From Limnohabitans sp. T6-5 (GTDB taxonomy: Bacteria; Pseudomonadota; Gammaproteobacteria; Burkholderiales; Burkholderiaceae_C), in the NCBI RefSeq assembly GCF_003063315.1, contig NZ_NERV01000001.1, positions 124,001 to 188,000 of the forward strand: a stretch of 64,000 bases of DNA, written 5' to 3'. The stretch's first letter is position 1. Each line of letters starts with the position of its first letter. A program made the translations under genes and the position numbers. Under the pieces are notes generated by a model. That model was not told where the DNA came from. It saw only the letters and a list, made by a program, of their open reading frames with translations, and made no database searches. Shown one piece after another: positions 53,907 through 61,318 of this stretch.

Positions 53907-54750
53907 CAGTTGATGGCGGCTTGGTGATGCGATGAAGCGGCACGGGCGCAAACCCATGATTCAACGGGCCATGACCGTGGCCCGTGGTCACGCCTGCACC
54001 TTGTGCAATGGCGCCCAGGATGAAAGTGCGCGCCAAGCTCACGGCTTCGCCCAGCGGATGCCCCAAAGCCAAATGTGCGGCAATGGCCGACGACAGCGTG
54101 CAGCCCGTGCCGTGCACATTGCGGCTGGGAATGCGCTTGGACGCCAGGCGCTGCGAAGGCCCATCGGCCTGCACCAACAAATCCACCACCTCATCGCCCG
54201 CCAAGTGCCCACCTTTGAGCAACACGGCTTTGGCGCCCATGGCCAGCAAATCTTGCCCAGCGGTCGCCAAAGCCTCGGCAGTGGGAATGTCGCGACCCAA
54301 GAGCAAAGCGGCTTCGTCCAAATTGGGGGTGATGACGCGCACGCGCGGGAACAACTCGCGCACCAAGACCTGCACGGTGTCGTTGGCAATCAGGCGGTCG
54401 CCGCTGGTGGCCACCATCACGGGGTCGAGCACCACGTTGGTCAAGTGGTAATGGTCGATGGCCCAGGCCACCACCTCCACAATGCCGGGGGCGTGCAGCA
54501 TGCCGATCTTGATGGCATCGACACCGATGTCATCCACCACCGACTGGATTTGCGCTTTCAAAAACTCGGCGGGCACGGCGTGAATGCCTTGCACACCCAC
54601 GGTGTTTTGCGCAGTCAGTGCGGTGATGGCGCTCATGCCGTAGCATCCCAGCGCGGCAAAGGTTTTCAAGTCGGCTTGGATACCGGCGCCACCACCACTG
54701 TCAGAGCCAGCAATGGTGAGTACGCGTGCGTAGCGGTAAGAAGGGTTCAT
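53875..54750 (-). CDS. thiD: Hydroxymethylpyrimidine / phosphomethylpyrimidine kinase
   Basis: A 291-residue ribokinase-fold protein. AGSDSGGGAGIQADLKTF near residue 13 binds HMP. LDPVMVATSGDRL near 128 and NVHGTGCTLSSAIAAHLALG near 232 carry the anion hole and catalytic Asp-type region of the family (GTGC). It phosphorylates HMP to HMP-P and HMP-PP. A second ATG three codons upstream (54757-54759) is possible. The gene is divergent from thiO across only 38 bases and convergent with the permease; no riboswitch is visible on its own side. Confidence 0.93.
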   Translation of the reverse strand: MNPSYRYARVLTIAGSDSGGGAGIQADLKTFAALGCYGMSAITALTAQNTVGVQGIHAVPAEFLKAQIQSVVDDIGVDAIKIGMLHAPGIVEVVAWAIDHYHLTNVVLDPVMVATSGDRLIANDTVQVLVRELFPRVRVITPNLDEAALLLGRDIPTAEALATAGQDLLAMGAKAVLLKGGHLAGDEVVDLLVQADGPSQRLASKRIPSRNVHGTGCTLSSAIAAHLALGHPLGEAVSLARTFILGAIAQGAGVTTGHGHGPLNHGFAPVPLHRITKPPSTVNTRGAVPAP

Positions 54751-54788
54751 GGGCGGCATTATCCGCAAATCACAAAGGACCACATTCA

Positions 54789-55874
54789 ATGAGTGCACAA
54801 CTTTCAAGCGTGGTGCTGGGCGCGGGCCTGATGGGCCGCTTGCTGGCCCACACCTTGGCACAACTCGGCCACCAGGTGACGGTGTACGAAGCGCAAGGCC
54901 CAGACGCACAAGGTGCGGCTGCGCGTGTGGCCGCCGCCATGCTGGCCCCCTTGGCCGAATCGGCCATCACCGAATTGCCCGTGGTGCAGATGGGCCAGCA
55001 CGCACTCAAGCGCTGGCCGGCGTTGATCGCGCCTTTGGCTGAACCGGTGTTCTTTCAACAAAACGGCACGCTGGTGCTGTGGCACCGCCAGGACGCCGCC
55101 GAGGCCAAACGCTTTGAGCAACTGCTGCACCGCACACAGCAACAGCTGCCCAGCTTGCCCGCAGCGCAGACGCTGAATGCCAACGGTTTGCAAGAGAGCG
55201 AGCCCGCGCTGGAAAACCGCTTTGCACAAGCCTTGTACTTGCCCGGCGAAGGCCAACTCGACAACCGCCAACTGCTGGCCGCATTGCTCAAAAGCTTGGA
55301 GCAACAACATGTCGCCCTGCACTGGAACAGCCCGCGCCAGCCCGAAGACTTTCAGCCCGGCCAGGCCGGCCAGCCCGATTGGGTGTTCGACTGCCGAGGC
55401 TTGGGTGCCCGCACCGAATGGCCGCAGCTGCGTGGCGTGCGCGGCGAGGTGATTCGCCTGCATGCCCCCGAAGTCAGCTTGCAGCGCCCCACCCGATTGA
55501 TCCATCCGCGCTACCCGATTTACATCGCCCCCAAAGAAGACCATGTGTTCGTGATCGGCGCAACCGAGATTGAAACCGAAGACCTCTCGCCCGCCAGCGT
55601 GCGCTCGACCTTGGAGCTGCTCAGCGCCGCCTACACCGTGCACAGCGGCTTTGCCGAGGCCCGCATTCTCGAAGTGAGCACCCAGGCGCGCCCCACCTTG
55701 ACCGACAATTTGCCCGCCATTCGCTGTTGGGGCGATCGCACCTTGCAGATCAACGGTCTGTACCGCCACGGCTTTTTGATCTCACCCGCCATGCTCGACG
55801 TGGTGGTGGAATGGGTGCAACACCACACCACCACCTTGGCAGAACAATTCCATTTGAAGTTTGAACATGTCTGA
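54789..55874 (+). CDS. thiO: Glycine oxidase-like FAD protein of thiamine synthesis
   Basis: A 361-residue D-amino-acid-oxidase-fold flavoprotein. The N-terminal FAD loop is VVLGAGLMGRLLAHTLAQLG, then AAARVAAAMLAPLAES and, near the C-terminus, NLPAIRCWGDRTLQINGLYR then HGFLISPAMLDVVV. ThiO oxidises glycine to the iminoglycine that ThiG needs. Position, first in thiO-thiS-thiG-thiE, supports the assignment. Its stop lies inside thiS (8-base overlap). Confidence 0.88.
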   Translation: MSAQLSSVVLGAGLMGRLLAHTLAQLGHQVTVYEAQGPDAQGAAARVAAAMLAPLAESAITELPVVQMGQHALKRWPALIAPLAEPVFFQQNGTLVLWHRQDAAEAKRFEQLLHRTQQQLPSLPAAQTLNANGLQESEPALENRFAQALYLPGEGQLDNRQLLAALLKSLEQQHVALHWNSPRQPEDFQPGQAGQPDWVFDCRGLGARTEWPQLRGVRGEVIRLHAPEVSLQRPTRLIHPRYPIYIAPKEDHVFVIGATEIETEDLSPASVRSTLELLSAAYTVHSGFAEARILEVSTQARPTLTDNLPAIRCWGDRTLQINGLYRHGFLISPAMLDVVVEWVQHHTTTLAEQFHLKFEHV

Positions 55875-56079
55875 CACCACCATCCAAGTGCTGATCAACC
55901 AAGCACCACACACCCTGCCGCAGGGGGCCACATTGGCCGACGCGGTGGCACAAGCGGGCATTCAGCCGCCCTTTGCAGCCGCTGTGAATTTGCAATTTGT
56001 GCCGCGCGGACAATATGCACAACACACGCTGGCACCCGATGACCACATTGAATTGATTGCCCCCATCACCGGAGGTTGA
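55867..56079 (+). CDS. thiS: Thiamine sulfur carrier protein
   Basis: A 70-residue ubiquitin-fold protein ending in the required Gly-Gly, where the thiocarboxylate forms. AVAQAGIQPPFAAAVNLQFV and DDHIELIAPITGG are typical of ThiS. It delivers sulfur to ThiG for the thiazole ring. The start at 55867 overlaps the thiO end by eight bases. Confidence 0.95.
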   Translation: MSDTTIQVLINQAPHTLPQGATLADAVAQAGIQPPFAAAVNLQFVPRGQYAQHTLAPDDHIELIAPITGG

Positions 56080-56083
56080 ACCC

Positions 56084-56890
56084 ATGACACCATCCACACT
56101 GCACGCCGACCCACTCACGCTTTACGGTGAAAGCTTTCCAAGCCGTTTGCTGCTGGGCACCTCGCGTTACCCCTCGCCCAGCGTGTTGCTGCAAGCCATT
56201 GAGCGCTCGCAGCCGGCCATGCTGACCGCCTCGCTGCGCCGCCAAACCGGCAGCGGGGGCGAAGCCTCGCAAAGCTTTTGGAACCTGCTGCGCCAAGCCA
56301 AGGTGCCCGTACTCCCCAACACCGCGGGTTGCCACAGCGTGCAAGAAGCCATCACCACCGCCGAGATGGCGCGTGAGGTCTTTGAAACCGACTGGATCAA
56401 ACTCGAACTGATTGGCGACGACTACACGCTGCAACCCGACACCTTGAACCTGCCCGAAGCGGCCAGCCGCTTGGTCCAGGCTGGTTTCAAAGTGCTGCCC
56501 TACACCACCGACGATTTGGTGCTCTGTCAGCGCCTGGTGGATGTCGGCTGCCAGGCGGTCATGCCTTGGGCTGCGCCCATTGGGACTGGCAAAGGCCCCA
56601 TCAACCCCTATGCCTTGCGCACCCTGCGCGAACGCCTGGATGTGCCCATGATCGTGGATGCGGGGCTGGGCCTGCCCTCACACGCCTGCCAAGTGATGGA
56701 ATGGGGTTTTGATGCCGTGTTGCTCAACACCGCAGTGGCCCTGGCACAAGACCCGGTGCGCATGGCCGGGGCTTTTGCCGATGCAGTGAACGCGGGGCGA
56801 GCCGCTTTTTGCGCGGGAGCCATGCAAGCCCAAGACAGCGCACAGCCCAGCACCCCCGTCCTGGGTACACCTTTTTGGCACCAGTCATGA
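56084..56890 (+). CDS. thiG: Thiazole synthase
   Basis: A 268-residue TIM-barrel enzyme. Motifs include SRLLLGTSRYPSP, AGCHSVQEAITTAEMARE, WIKLELIGDDYTLQPD with the Schiff-base Lys near residue 106, AVMPWAAPIGTGKGPINP and MIVDAGLGLPSHACQVME. It makes the thiazole phosphate from deoxyxylulose phosphate, iminoglycine and ThiS thiocarboxylate. GGAGG lies eight bases before the ATG. Its stop overlaps the thiE start by four bases. Confidence 0.96.
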   Translation: MTPSTLHADPLTLYGESFPSRLLLGTSRYPSPSVLLQAIERSQPAMLTASLRRQTGSGGEASQSFWNLLRQAKVPVLPNTAGCHSVQEAITTAEMAREVFETDWIKLELIGDDYTLQPDTLNLPEAASRLVQAGFKVLPYTTDDLVLCQRLVDVGCQAVMPWAAPIGTGKGPINPYALRTLRERLDVPMIVDAGLGLPSHACQVMEWGFDAVLLNTAVALAQDPVRMAGAFADAVNAGRAAFCAGAMQAQDSAQPSTPVLGTPFWHQS

Positions 56891-57807
56891 ACCACACGTT
56901 CAACACCGCACACGACATCGCCCACGCGCTGGCCACTCAGCATGCAGGCATGCTGGCGGGCGATGCACAGCCCTACACACAAGCGGTTCATGCCGAGGAC
57001 GCATCGCTCGGCGCCGACATGGCCGGTGTGTTGCAAGGCTGCCGCATGCTCGGATTTTTGGAGCACGATGCGCAATGCGTCGCCCAAGCCTGGCAAGCGC
57101 AAACCCTGCGCACAGGCCAGTTTTCGGTCAGCGACTGGCCCTGCACGCCTCAAGACTTTGGCGTGTCGCCTTACCCGCGCGCCCAAGCCTTCCCCGCCTG
57201 CCCGCATCAGCTGGGTCTGTACGCTGTGCTGCCGGACGCCCAATGGATCGCCCGCATGGCCCGCGCCGGTGTGCCCACGCTGCAGTTGCGCTTCAAATCC
57301 GACGATGAAGCGGCCATTCGCCGCGAAGTCAGGGCCGCCGTGCAAGCGGTTCAGGGCACCGAGGCTTTGCTGTTCATCAACGACCATTGGCAAATAGCCA
57401 TCGATGAAGGCGCTTACGGCGTACATCTGGGCCAGGAAGACATGGACGACGCCCCCATTGAAACCCTCCGCGCAGCAGGCCTGCGGCTGGGCTTGAGCAC
57501 GCATGGCTACGCCGAGATGCTGCGCGCCGATGCCTTGAGCCCCAGCTACTTGGCCCTCGGGGCGGTCTTTCCCACCACGCTCAAACGCATGCAAACCGCC
57601 CCCCAAGGTACAGGCCGCTTGTATGCCTACGCCCAACTCATGCAGCAAACGCCCTTGGTGGCCATTGGCGGCATTGACGAAGCACGCATTCCAGTGGTCA
57701 TGAAAAGTGGCGTGGGCGCCATCGCCGTGGTGCGCGCCATCACCGGCGCCAGCGATCCCGAAGTGGCTGCGCGCACTTTGCAGGATTTGATGCAAACAAA
57801 GCCCTGA
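56887..57807 (+). CDS. thiE: Thiamine-phosphate synthase with N-terminal extension
   Basis: 306 residues, about 95 longer than E. coli ThiE. The C-terminal barrel (about 107-306) shows LQLRFKSDDEAAIRREV, LLFINDHWQIAIDEGAYGVH then LGQEDM, and YLALGAVFPTTLKRMQT; the closing VAIGGIDEARIPVVMKSGVG holds the phosphate-binding Gly-rich loop. It joins HMP-PP and thiazole phosphate to give thiamine phosphate. The first 100 residues (AHDIAHALATQHAGMLAGDA and on) match no family I recognise. The usual QxRxK motif reads LQLRFKSDD, so the key residues are kept. ATGA overlap with thiG. Confidence 0.9.
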   Translation: MNHTFNTAHDIAHALATQHAGMLAGDAQPYTQAVHAEDASLGADMAGVLQGCRMLGFLEHDAQCVAQAWQAQTLRTGQFSVSDWPCTPQDFGVSPYPRAQAFPACPHQLGLYAVLPDAQWIARMARAGVPTLQLRFKSDDEAAIRREVRAAVQAVQGTEALLFINDHWQIAIDEGAYGVHLGQEDMDDAPIETLRAAGLRLGLSTHGYAEMLRADALSPSYLALGAVFPTTLKRMQTAPQGTGRLYAYAQLMQQTPLVAIGGIDEARIPVVMKSGVGAIAVVRAITGASDPEVAARTLQDLMQTKP

Positions 57808-57957
57808 TTCACCCACACGTCGCGGCACGAAAGTCAGCATGCACAACTGAGACCGTGCATGCTGGCTTGCCGGGTTTGGAACTCACGCGCGAATTTTTTC
57901 AAAAATCTATCTTCACCAAAAAATAGCCCGAAAAATGACGCTATAATTCAAAGCTAT

Positions 57958-58033
57958 TCCTCAATAGCTCAGTCGGTAGAGCGCCGGACTGTTAATCCGT
58001 AGGTCCCTGGTTCGAGCCCAGGTTGAGGAGCCA
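57958..58033 (+). tRNA. tRNA-Asn (anticodon GTT)
   Basis: A 76-base cloverleaf with encoded CCA. The acceptor TCCTCAA pairs with TTGAGGA. The anticodon loop CTGTTAA on stem CCGGA/TCCGT-type gives GTT. TAGCTCAGTCGGTAGAGC and TTCGAGC loops are typical. A TATAAT at 57942-57947 sits close upstream as a likely -10 box. Confidence 0.97.
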
Positions 58034-58040
58034 AAAAATC

Positions 58041-58073
58041 AAAGCCCTTGCAGCAATGCAAGGGCTTTTTTTT
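58041..58073 (+). terminator. Rho-independent terminator of tRNA-Asn
   Basis: AAAGCCCTTGCA pairs with TGCAAGGGCTTT around a four-base loop, and a long T-run follows. It starts seven bases after the CCA end. Confidence 0.93.
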
Positions 58074-58389
58074 CGGCTCTGCAGCTGTACCGACTCTTTG
58101 CACTCATCCAAGCCATCCACTGCGCTGGCCCCTTAATGTGTCGAACCAGATTCGGGCTGCACCAAGCCTTCAATCCCCGGGGCAAATTTTTCTGCTTGAC
58201 AAGGTCCGCTCGGCGACCCTGATCGGCCCATGCGCTTTTTCACAGCGCCCCAATTACACAAAGAAAACCAGCGGATTTCTTAAATCAAATGAACAATCTC
58301 GTCTATTTTGTTGAATTTGACATAAATATAGTAATATCGAATGCAACCAAATTTTGTCATTTGGAACTAATAAATAAGCGAATTTCACC
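58074..58389. other. Intergenic region upstream of the OmpA/CHASE2/FecR run
   Basis: About 315 bases without a recognised gene. The last 80 bases are strongly AT-rich and contain a perfect TTGACA at 58317-58322, a possible -35 box, but no convincing -10 at the usual spacing. No binding site was assigned. Confidence 0.4.
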
Positions 58390-58986
58390 ATGGAACTTGT
58401 TGCTATCGTGTTGCTGGGTCTGGGTATCTGGTGGGGTCAAGCGCCAGCACCCGAAAAAATTGCCGAGCGCATCATTTTGTTGCCCTCAGCGGATGGGTCA
58501 CGCAGCGCCGTGGTGGTCAGCGGGGCCCAAGGCGATCGGCTGATCGATCAACCTTATGCCAGCCTTGAAATCACGCCTTCAGGTTCACTCAAAAACACCA
58601 CCCTGTCTGCATCGGAGGTACAAGCGCGCTACGCCACTTTGCTCGAAGTGCAAGCGCCCCGCCCGCGCAGTTTCTTGCTCTACTTCGTCTCGGGCTCAGA
58701 CAGCAAACTGACTGCTGAGTCTGAGCAGGCTTTGGCGGGACTGCAGGCTTATCTGCAAACCAGGCCCGCGCCGGAAGTGACCTTGATTGGGCACACGGAT
58801 CGTTCGGGCAGCGCGGCGATCAATGACGCCTTGTCGCTCAAACGCGCGCAATCGGTGCGTGACTTGGTGCGTCAAGCCGGTGTGAGCACAGACAATGTGC
58901 CGGTCTTCGGCCGAGGCTCCAGAGAGCCCATCGCTTCGGGTGCACAAGAAGGCCTGAACCGACGGGTTGAGATTCATGTGCGTTGA
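58390..58986 (+). CDS. OmpA-domain protein with N-terminal membrane anchor
   Basis: A 198-residue protein. A short hydrophobic N-terminus (residues 2-15) may be a signal anchor. Residues 95-198 form an OmpA/MotB C-terminal domain (FVSGSDSKLTAESEQALAGL, LIGHTDRSGSAAINDALSLK, RAQSVRDLV, GLNRRVEIHVR) that binds peptidoglycan. There is no beta-barrel. It precedes the CHASE2 gene by 15 bases and the FecR-domain gene follows, so the three probably form one envelope-associated unit. Confidence 0.88.
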   Translation: MELVAIVLLGLGIWWGQAPAPEKIAERIILLPSADGSRSAVVVSGAQGDRLIDQPYASLEITPSGSLKNTTLSASEVQARYATLLEVQAPRPRSFLLYFVSGSDSKLTAESEQALAGLQAYLQTRPAPEVTLIGHTDRSGSAAINDALSLKRAQSVRDLVRQAGVSTDNVPVFGRGSREPIASGAQEGLNRRVEIHVR

Positions 58987-59001
58987 GACCCTGGGCCGAG
59001 C

Positions 59002-60459
59002 ATGAACTTCCTCAAACGACTTCTGACCTCTGGAAATGGTCGACCTGTGGCCATCGGGATTTTGCTGTGGACACTGCTGATCAATGCCTTGACCGAGCTG
59101 CCTCCGACCTGGCCTGACTTGCCTTGGCCTGCGGACAAGGTGGTCGATGCGGTGGGATCACCGTTCATCACCGGCCGCAACCTCCTGTTTGACGGCTACC
59201 AAAAAGAACACGCCCGAAAACCTCAATCCCAACCGGTGACGATCGTCGCCATTGACGAGAAAAGTTTGCAGGAACTGGGCCAATGGCCTTGGCCCCGATA
59301 CCGCCTGGCCCAGTTGCTGGACGCCATCGCCGCACACCAACCCGCTGCCGTGGGCTTGGACATTTACATGCCTGAGACGGATCAAACTTCGCCAGACAAG
59401 GTGGCCTTGGGTCTGGGGCCTGAACACAAAGCCTTGGCACAGCAGTTGCGCCAATTGCCACCCAACGACACGCGGCTGAGTGCCGCCCTGCGGCGCACCC
59501 CATCGGTTTTGAGTGCCGCAGGTTTTGACTTCAAGGCCTTCACCACCACCGAAGGCATGCGCACCTGGCCTGTGACCCTGGAAGGGGGTGAGCGCTTGCC
59601 GGTGTTTGTGCGGCGCTTTGACCAGGTGCTGGCGAGTTTGCCTGAATTGCAAGCCGCCGCCAGCGGCCAGGCAGTGGTCAGCGTGGACCTGGAAAACGGC
59701 GTGGTTCGCCACATTCCTTTGGTCATGAACCTGTCGGATCAGCCCGTGCCCACACTGGCCATTGAGATGCTTCGGGTGGCCACCCAGTCGCCCTCTGTGA
59801 ATGTCAAGCTCAGCCCGGCAGGGGTGACAGCGGTCGAAGTGGCGGACTTGTCCGTGCCCACCTTGCCCAAGGGCGACATCCGCCTGCACTTTGCCAAACA
59901 TGCCGACATGGCGTCCCGGCATGTCTCGGCCTCAGATGTGCTCAGCGGCAAAGTCAACCCCGAAATGCTGGCGGGCAAATTGGTCTTGCTGGGGCTGACC
60001 GGCGCCGGTCTGAACGACATGCGCACGAATGCCATCGGCGAAACGGTGCCCGGCATCGAAATTCAAGCGCAGGTGATCGAGTCGCTGTTTGATGGGCGCA
60101 TTGTGCTGCGTCCGCAATGGCTCAAATGGGCGGAGTCGCTGGCCTTGCTGTGCATTGGCGCCTGGCTGATCTGGTACATCCCCCGCCCTCGGTCGGCCTT
60201 CGCAATTTACATACGCAAGGTACCGCAAGCAGGTTTGTGGTTGACGTTGGGCACCAACGCCGTGATCGCCTGGATTGGCCTTCAGGTGTTCATCAGGACA
60301 GGCTATTTGTTTGACGCCGCCTCGTTTTTTCTGGTCTTGAGCGGCGTCATGGGTTCACTGGTGTCTTCTGCGTTGGCAGAAATGGACATTCAGAAAAAGG
60401 CCAAATTGCTGGTCCAGCAAGAGGCCCAAAAAACAGCGCAAAGCGCCACCCCGGTGTGA
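59002..60459 (+). CDS. CHASE2-domain membrane sensor protein without output domain
   Basis: A 485-residue protein. One membrane segment lies near residues 18-36. An extracytoplasmic CHASE2 domain spans about 40-370, with VTIVAIDEKSLQELGQWPWP, AAVGLDIYMPETD, LPKGDIRLHFAK and LAGKLVLLGLTGAGLNDMRT. Three membrane segments follow near 375-460. The C-terminus is only a short charged tail, so the adenylate cyclase, GGDEF or kinase domain that CHASE2 usually regulates is absent here. It may signal through a partner protein. Confidence 0.9.
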   Translation: MNFLKRLLTSGNGRPVAIGILLWTLLINALTELPPTWPDLPWPADKVVDAVGSPFITGRNLLFDGYQKEHARKPQSQPVTIVAIDEKSLQELGQWPWPRYRLAQLLDAIAAHQPAAVGLDIYMPETDQTSPDKVALGLGPEHKALAQQLRQLPPNDTRLSAALRRTPSVLSAAGFDFKAFTTTEGMRTWPVTLEGGERLPVFVRRFDQVLASLPELQAAASGQAVVSVDLENGVVRHIPLVMNLSDQPVPTLAIEMLRVATQSPSVNVKLSPAGVTAVEVADLSVPTLPKGDIRLHFAKHADMASRHVSASDVLSGKVNPEMLAGKLVLLGLTGAGLNDMRTNAIGETVPGIEIQAQVIESLFDGRIVLRPQWLKWAESLALLCIGAWLIWYIPRPRSAFAIYIRKVPQAGLWLTLGTNAVIAWIGLQVFIRTGYLFDAASFFLVLSGVMGSLVSSALAEMDIQKKAKLLVQQEAQKTAQSATPV

Positions 60460-60520
60460 CCCCCCAGCATGCGGGGCCAGACGATGGCGCCGAATTCAGA
60501 ATTTTTTGCAAGGACTGACG

Positions 60521-60973
60521 ATGAGGACAAAACAACAAGGCATGTGGCTGCTGGGCCTGATGTGCGCCGCAGCCGTTCAGGCGGCAGACCCCGCAGGCAC
60601 CATCAAGTCGCTCAAAGGCAGCGCCCACATCGAACGTGGCAAAGAACGTGTTGAAGCCGCAGTCGGCACGCCTTTGCAAACCCAGGACCGACTGGTCAGC
60701 GGACCCGCCAGTGGCGTCGGCATCACCCTGCGCGACAGTACTTTGTTGACCCTGGGTGCGAACTCGACGATCGAGCTGAACAAATACGCCTTTGATCGCA
60801 ACACCAACGTCGGTCAGATGGACACATCCGTCAAACGCGGCACCCTGTCAGTGGTGTCTGGCCAGATCGCCAAGCACAATCCCAATGAGGTGGTCTTTCG
60901 CACCCGCACTGTCACCCTGGGGGTTCGTGGCACGGAGTTCATCATTGATGTTGGTGAAGAAGCCGCGCGCTGA
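60521..60973 (+). CDS. Exported FecR-domain protein
   Basis: A 150-residue protein with a signal peptide (residues 1-21, ending AVQAAD). The FecR domain follows (IKSLKGSAHIERGKE, DRLVSGPASGVGITLRDSTL, LTLGANSTIELNKYAF, RGTLSVVSGQIAKHNPNE, RTRTVTLGVRGTEFIIDVGE). It lacks the anti-sigma N-terminal part of classical FecR, so it is a stand-alone periplasmic domain. Such proteins often accompany CHASE2 genes. AAGGA lies five to six bases before the ATG. Confidence 0.9.
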   Translation: MRTKQQGMWLLGLMCAAAVQAADPAGTIKSLKGSAHIERGKERVEAAVGTPLQTQDRLVSGPASGVGITLRDSTLLTLGANSTIELNKYAFDRNTNVGQMDTSVKRGTLSVVSGQIAKHNPNEVVFRTRTVTLGVRGTEFIIDVGEEAAR

Positions 60974-61061
60974 AGGCGCAGGGCTTGATGCAGCCTGACC
61001 CTTTGGGCTGTTTGATGAAATAAGGGGCATGCCAAATGTATGGCGTGCCATTGGCATGGCA

Positions 61062-61101
61062 CAAAGAAAAACGGGTCACAGCCTTTTGGGCTGTAACCCG
61101 T
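61062..61101 (-). terminator. Rho-independent terminator of the former tRNA-Pro
   Basis: On the minus strand, ACGGGTTACAGCC and GGCTGTGACCCGT form a 13-base stem around a four-base AAAA loop, with one mismatch, followed by TTTTCTTTG. It sits about 20 bases beyond the CCA of the tRNA-Pro fragment, as expected for that gene's own terminator. Confidence 0.8.
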
Positions 61102-61120
61102 TGATTTCATTAGGAATAAA

Positions 61121-61171
61121 TGGTCGGCGTGGCGGGATTCGAACTCGCTACCCCTTGCACCCCATGCAAGT
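61121..61171 (-). other. 3' fragment of tRNA-Pro(GGG): attachment site at element edge
   Basis: Read on the minus strand, the 51 bases run from the anticodon arm (CTTGCATGGGGTGCAAG, anticodon GGG with G37) through a T-arm with GTTCGAATCCCGCC to CACGCCGACCA. That is the 3' two thirds of a proline tRNA with its CCA. Upstream of the anticodon arm the sequence no longer pairs: no 5' acceptor CGGCGTG and no D-arm. The tyrosine integrase gene begins about 150 bases away. This is the classic residue of integration into a tRNA 3' end. The whole tRNA should lie at the far right end of the element, outside the window. Confidence 0.88.
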
Positions 61172-61294
61172 AAATGAGCTTTCAGGCACTGACAAAGCCT
61201 GACAGTTTTTTAAGCAAATTCCATATAAATCAATGACTTACAGATATTCACCTTACAAAGTCTGTCAAGGACGTACAATTTAAGGCAATTTAAC

Positions 61295-61318
61295 GGTGTG
61301 GGGATTGGTGTGGGGATT
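61295..61318. repeat. 12-bp tandem repeat directly before the integrase ATG
   Basis: GGTGTGGGGATT occurs twice head to tail, ending at the base before the ATG at 61319. The second copy supplies a GGGGA ribosome-binding-like motif two to three bases before the start. It could be a recombinase arm site, a translation-control element, or chance. Confidence 0.85.

Noticed and set aside
61121..61171. A functional tRNA-Pro gene
   Set aside because: There is no 5' acceptor strand or D-arm upstream of the anticodon arm, so it cannot fold into a full cloverleaf; it is only the 3' part.
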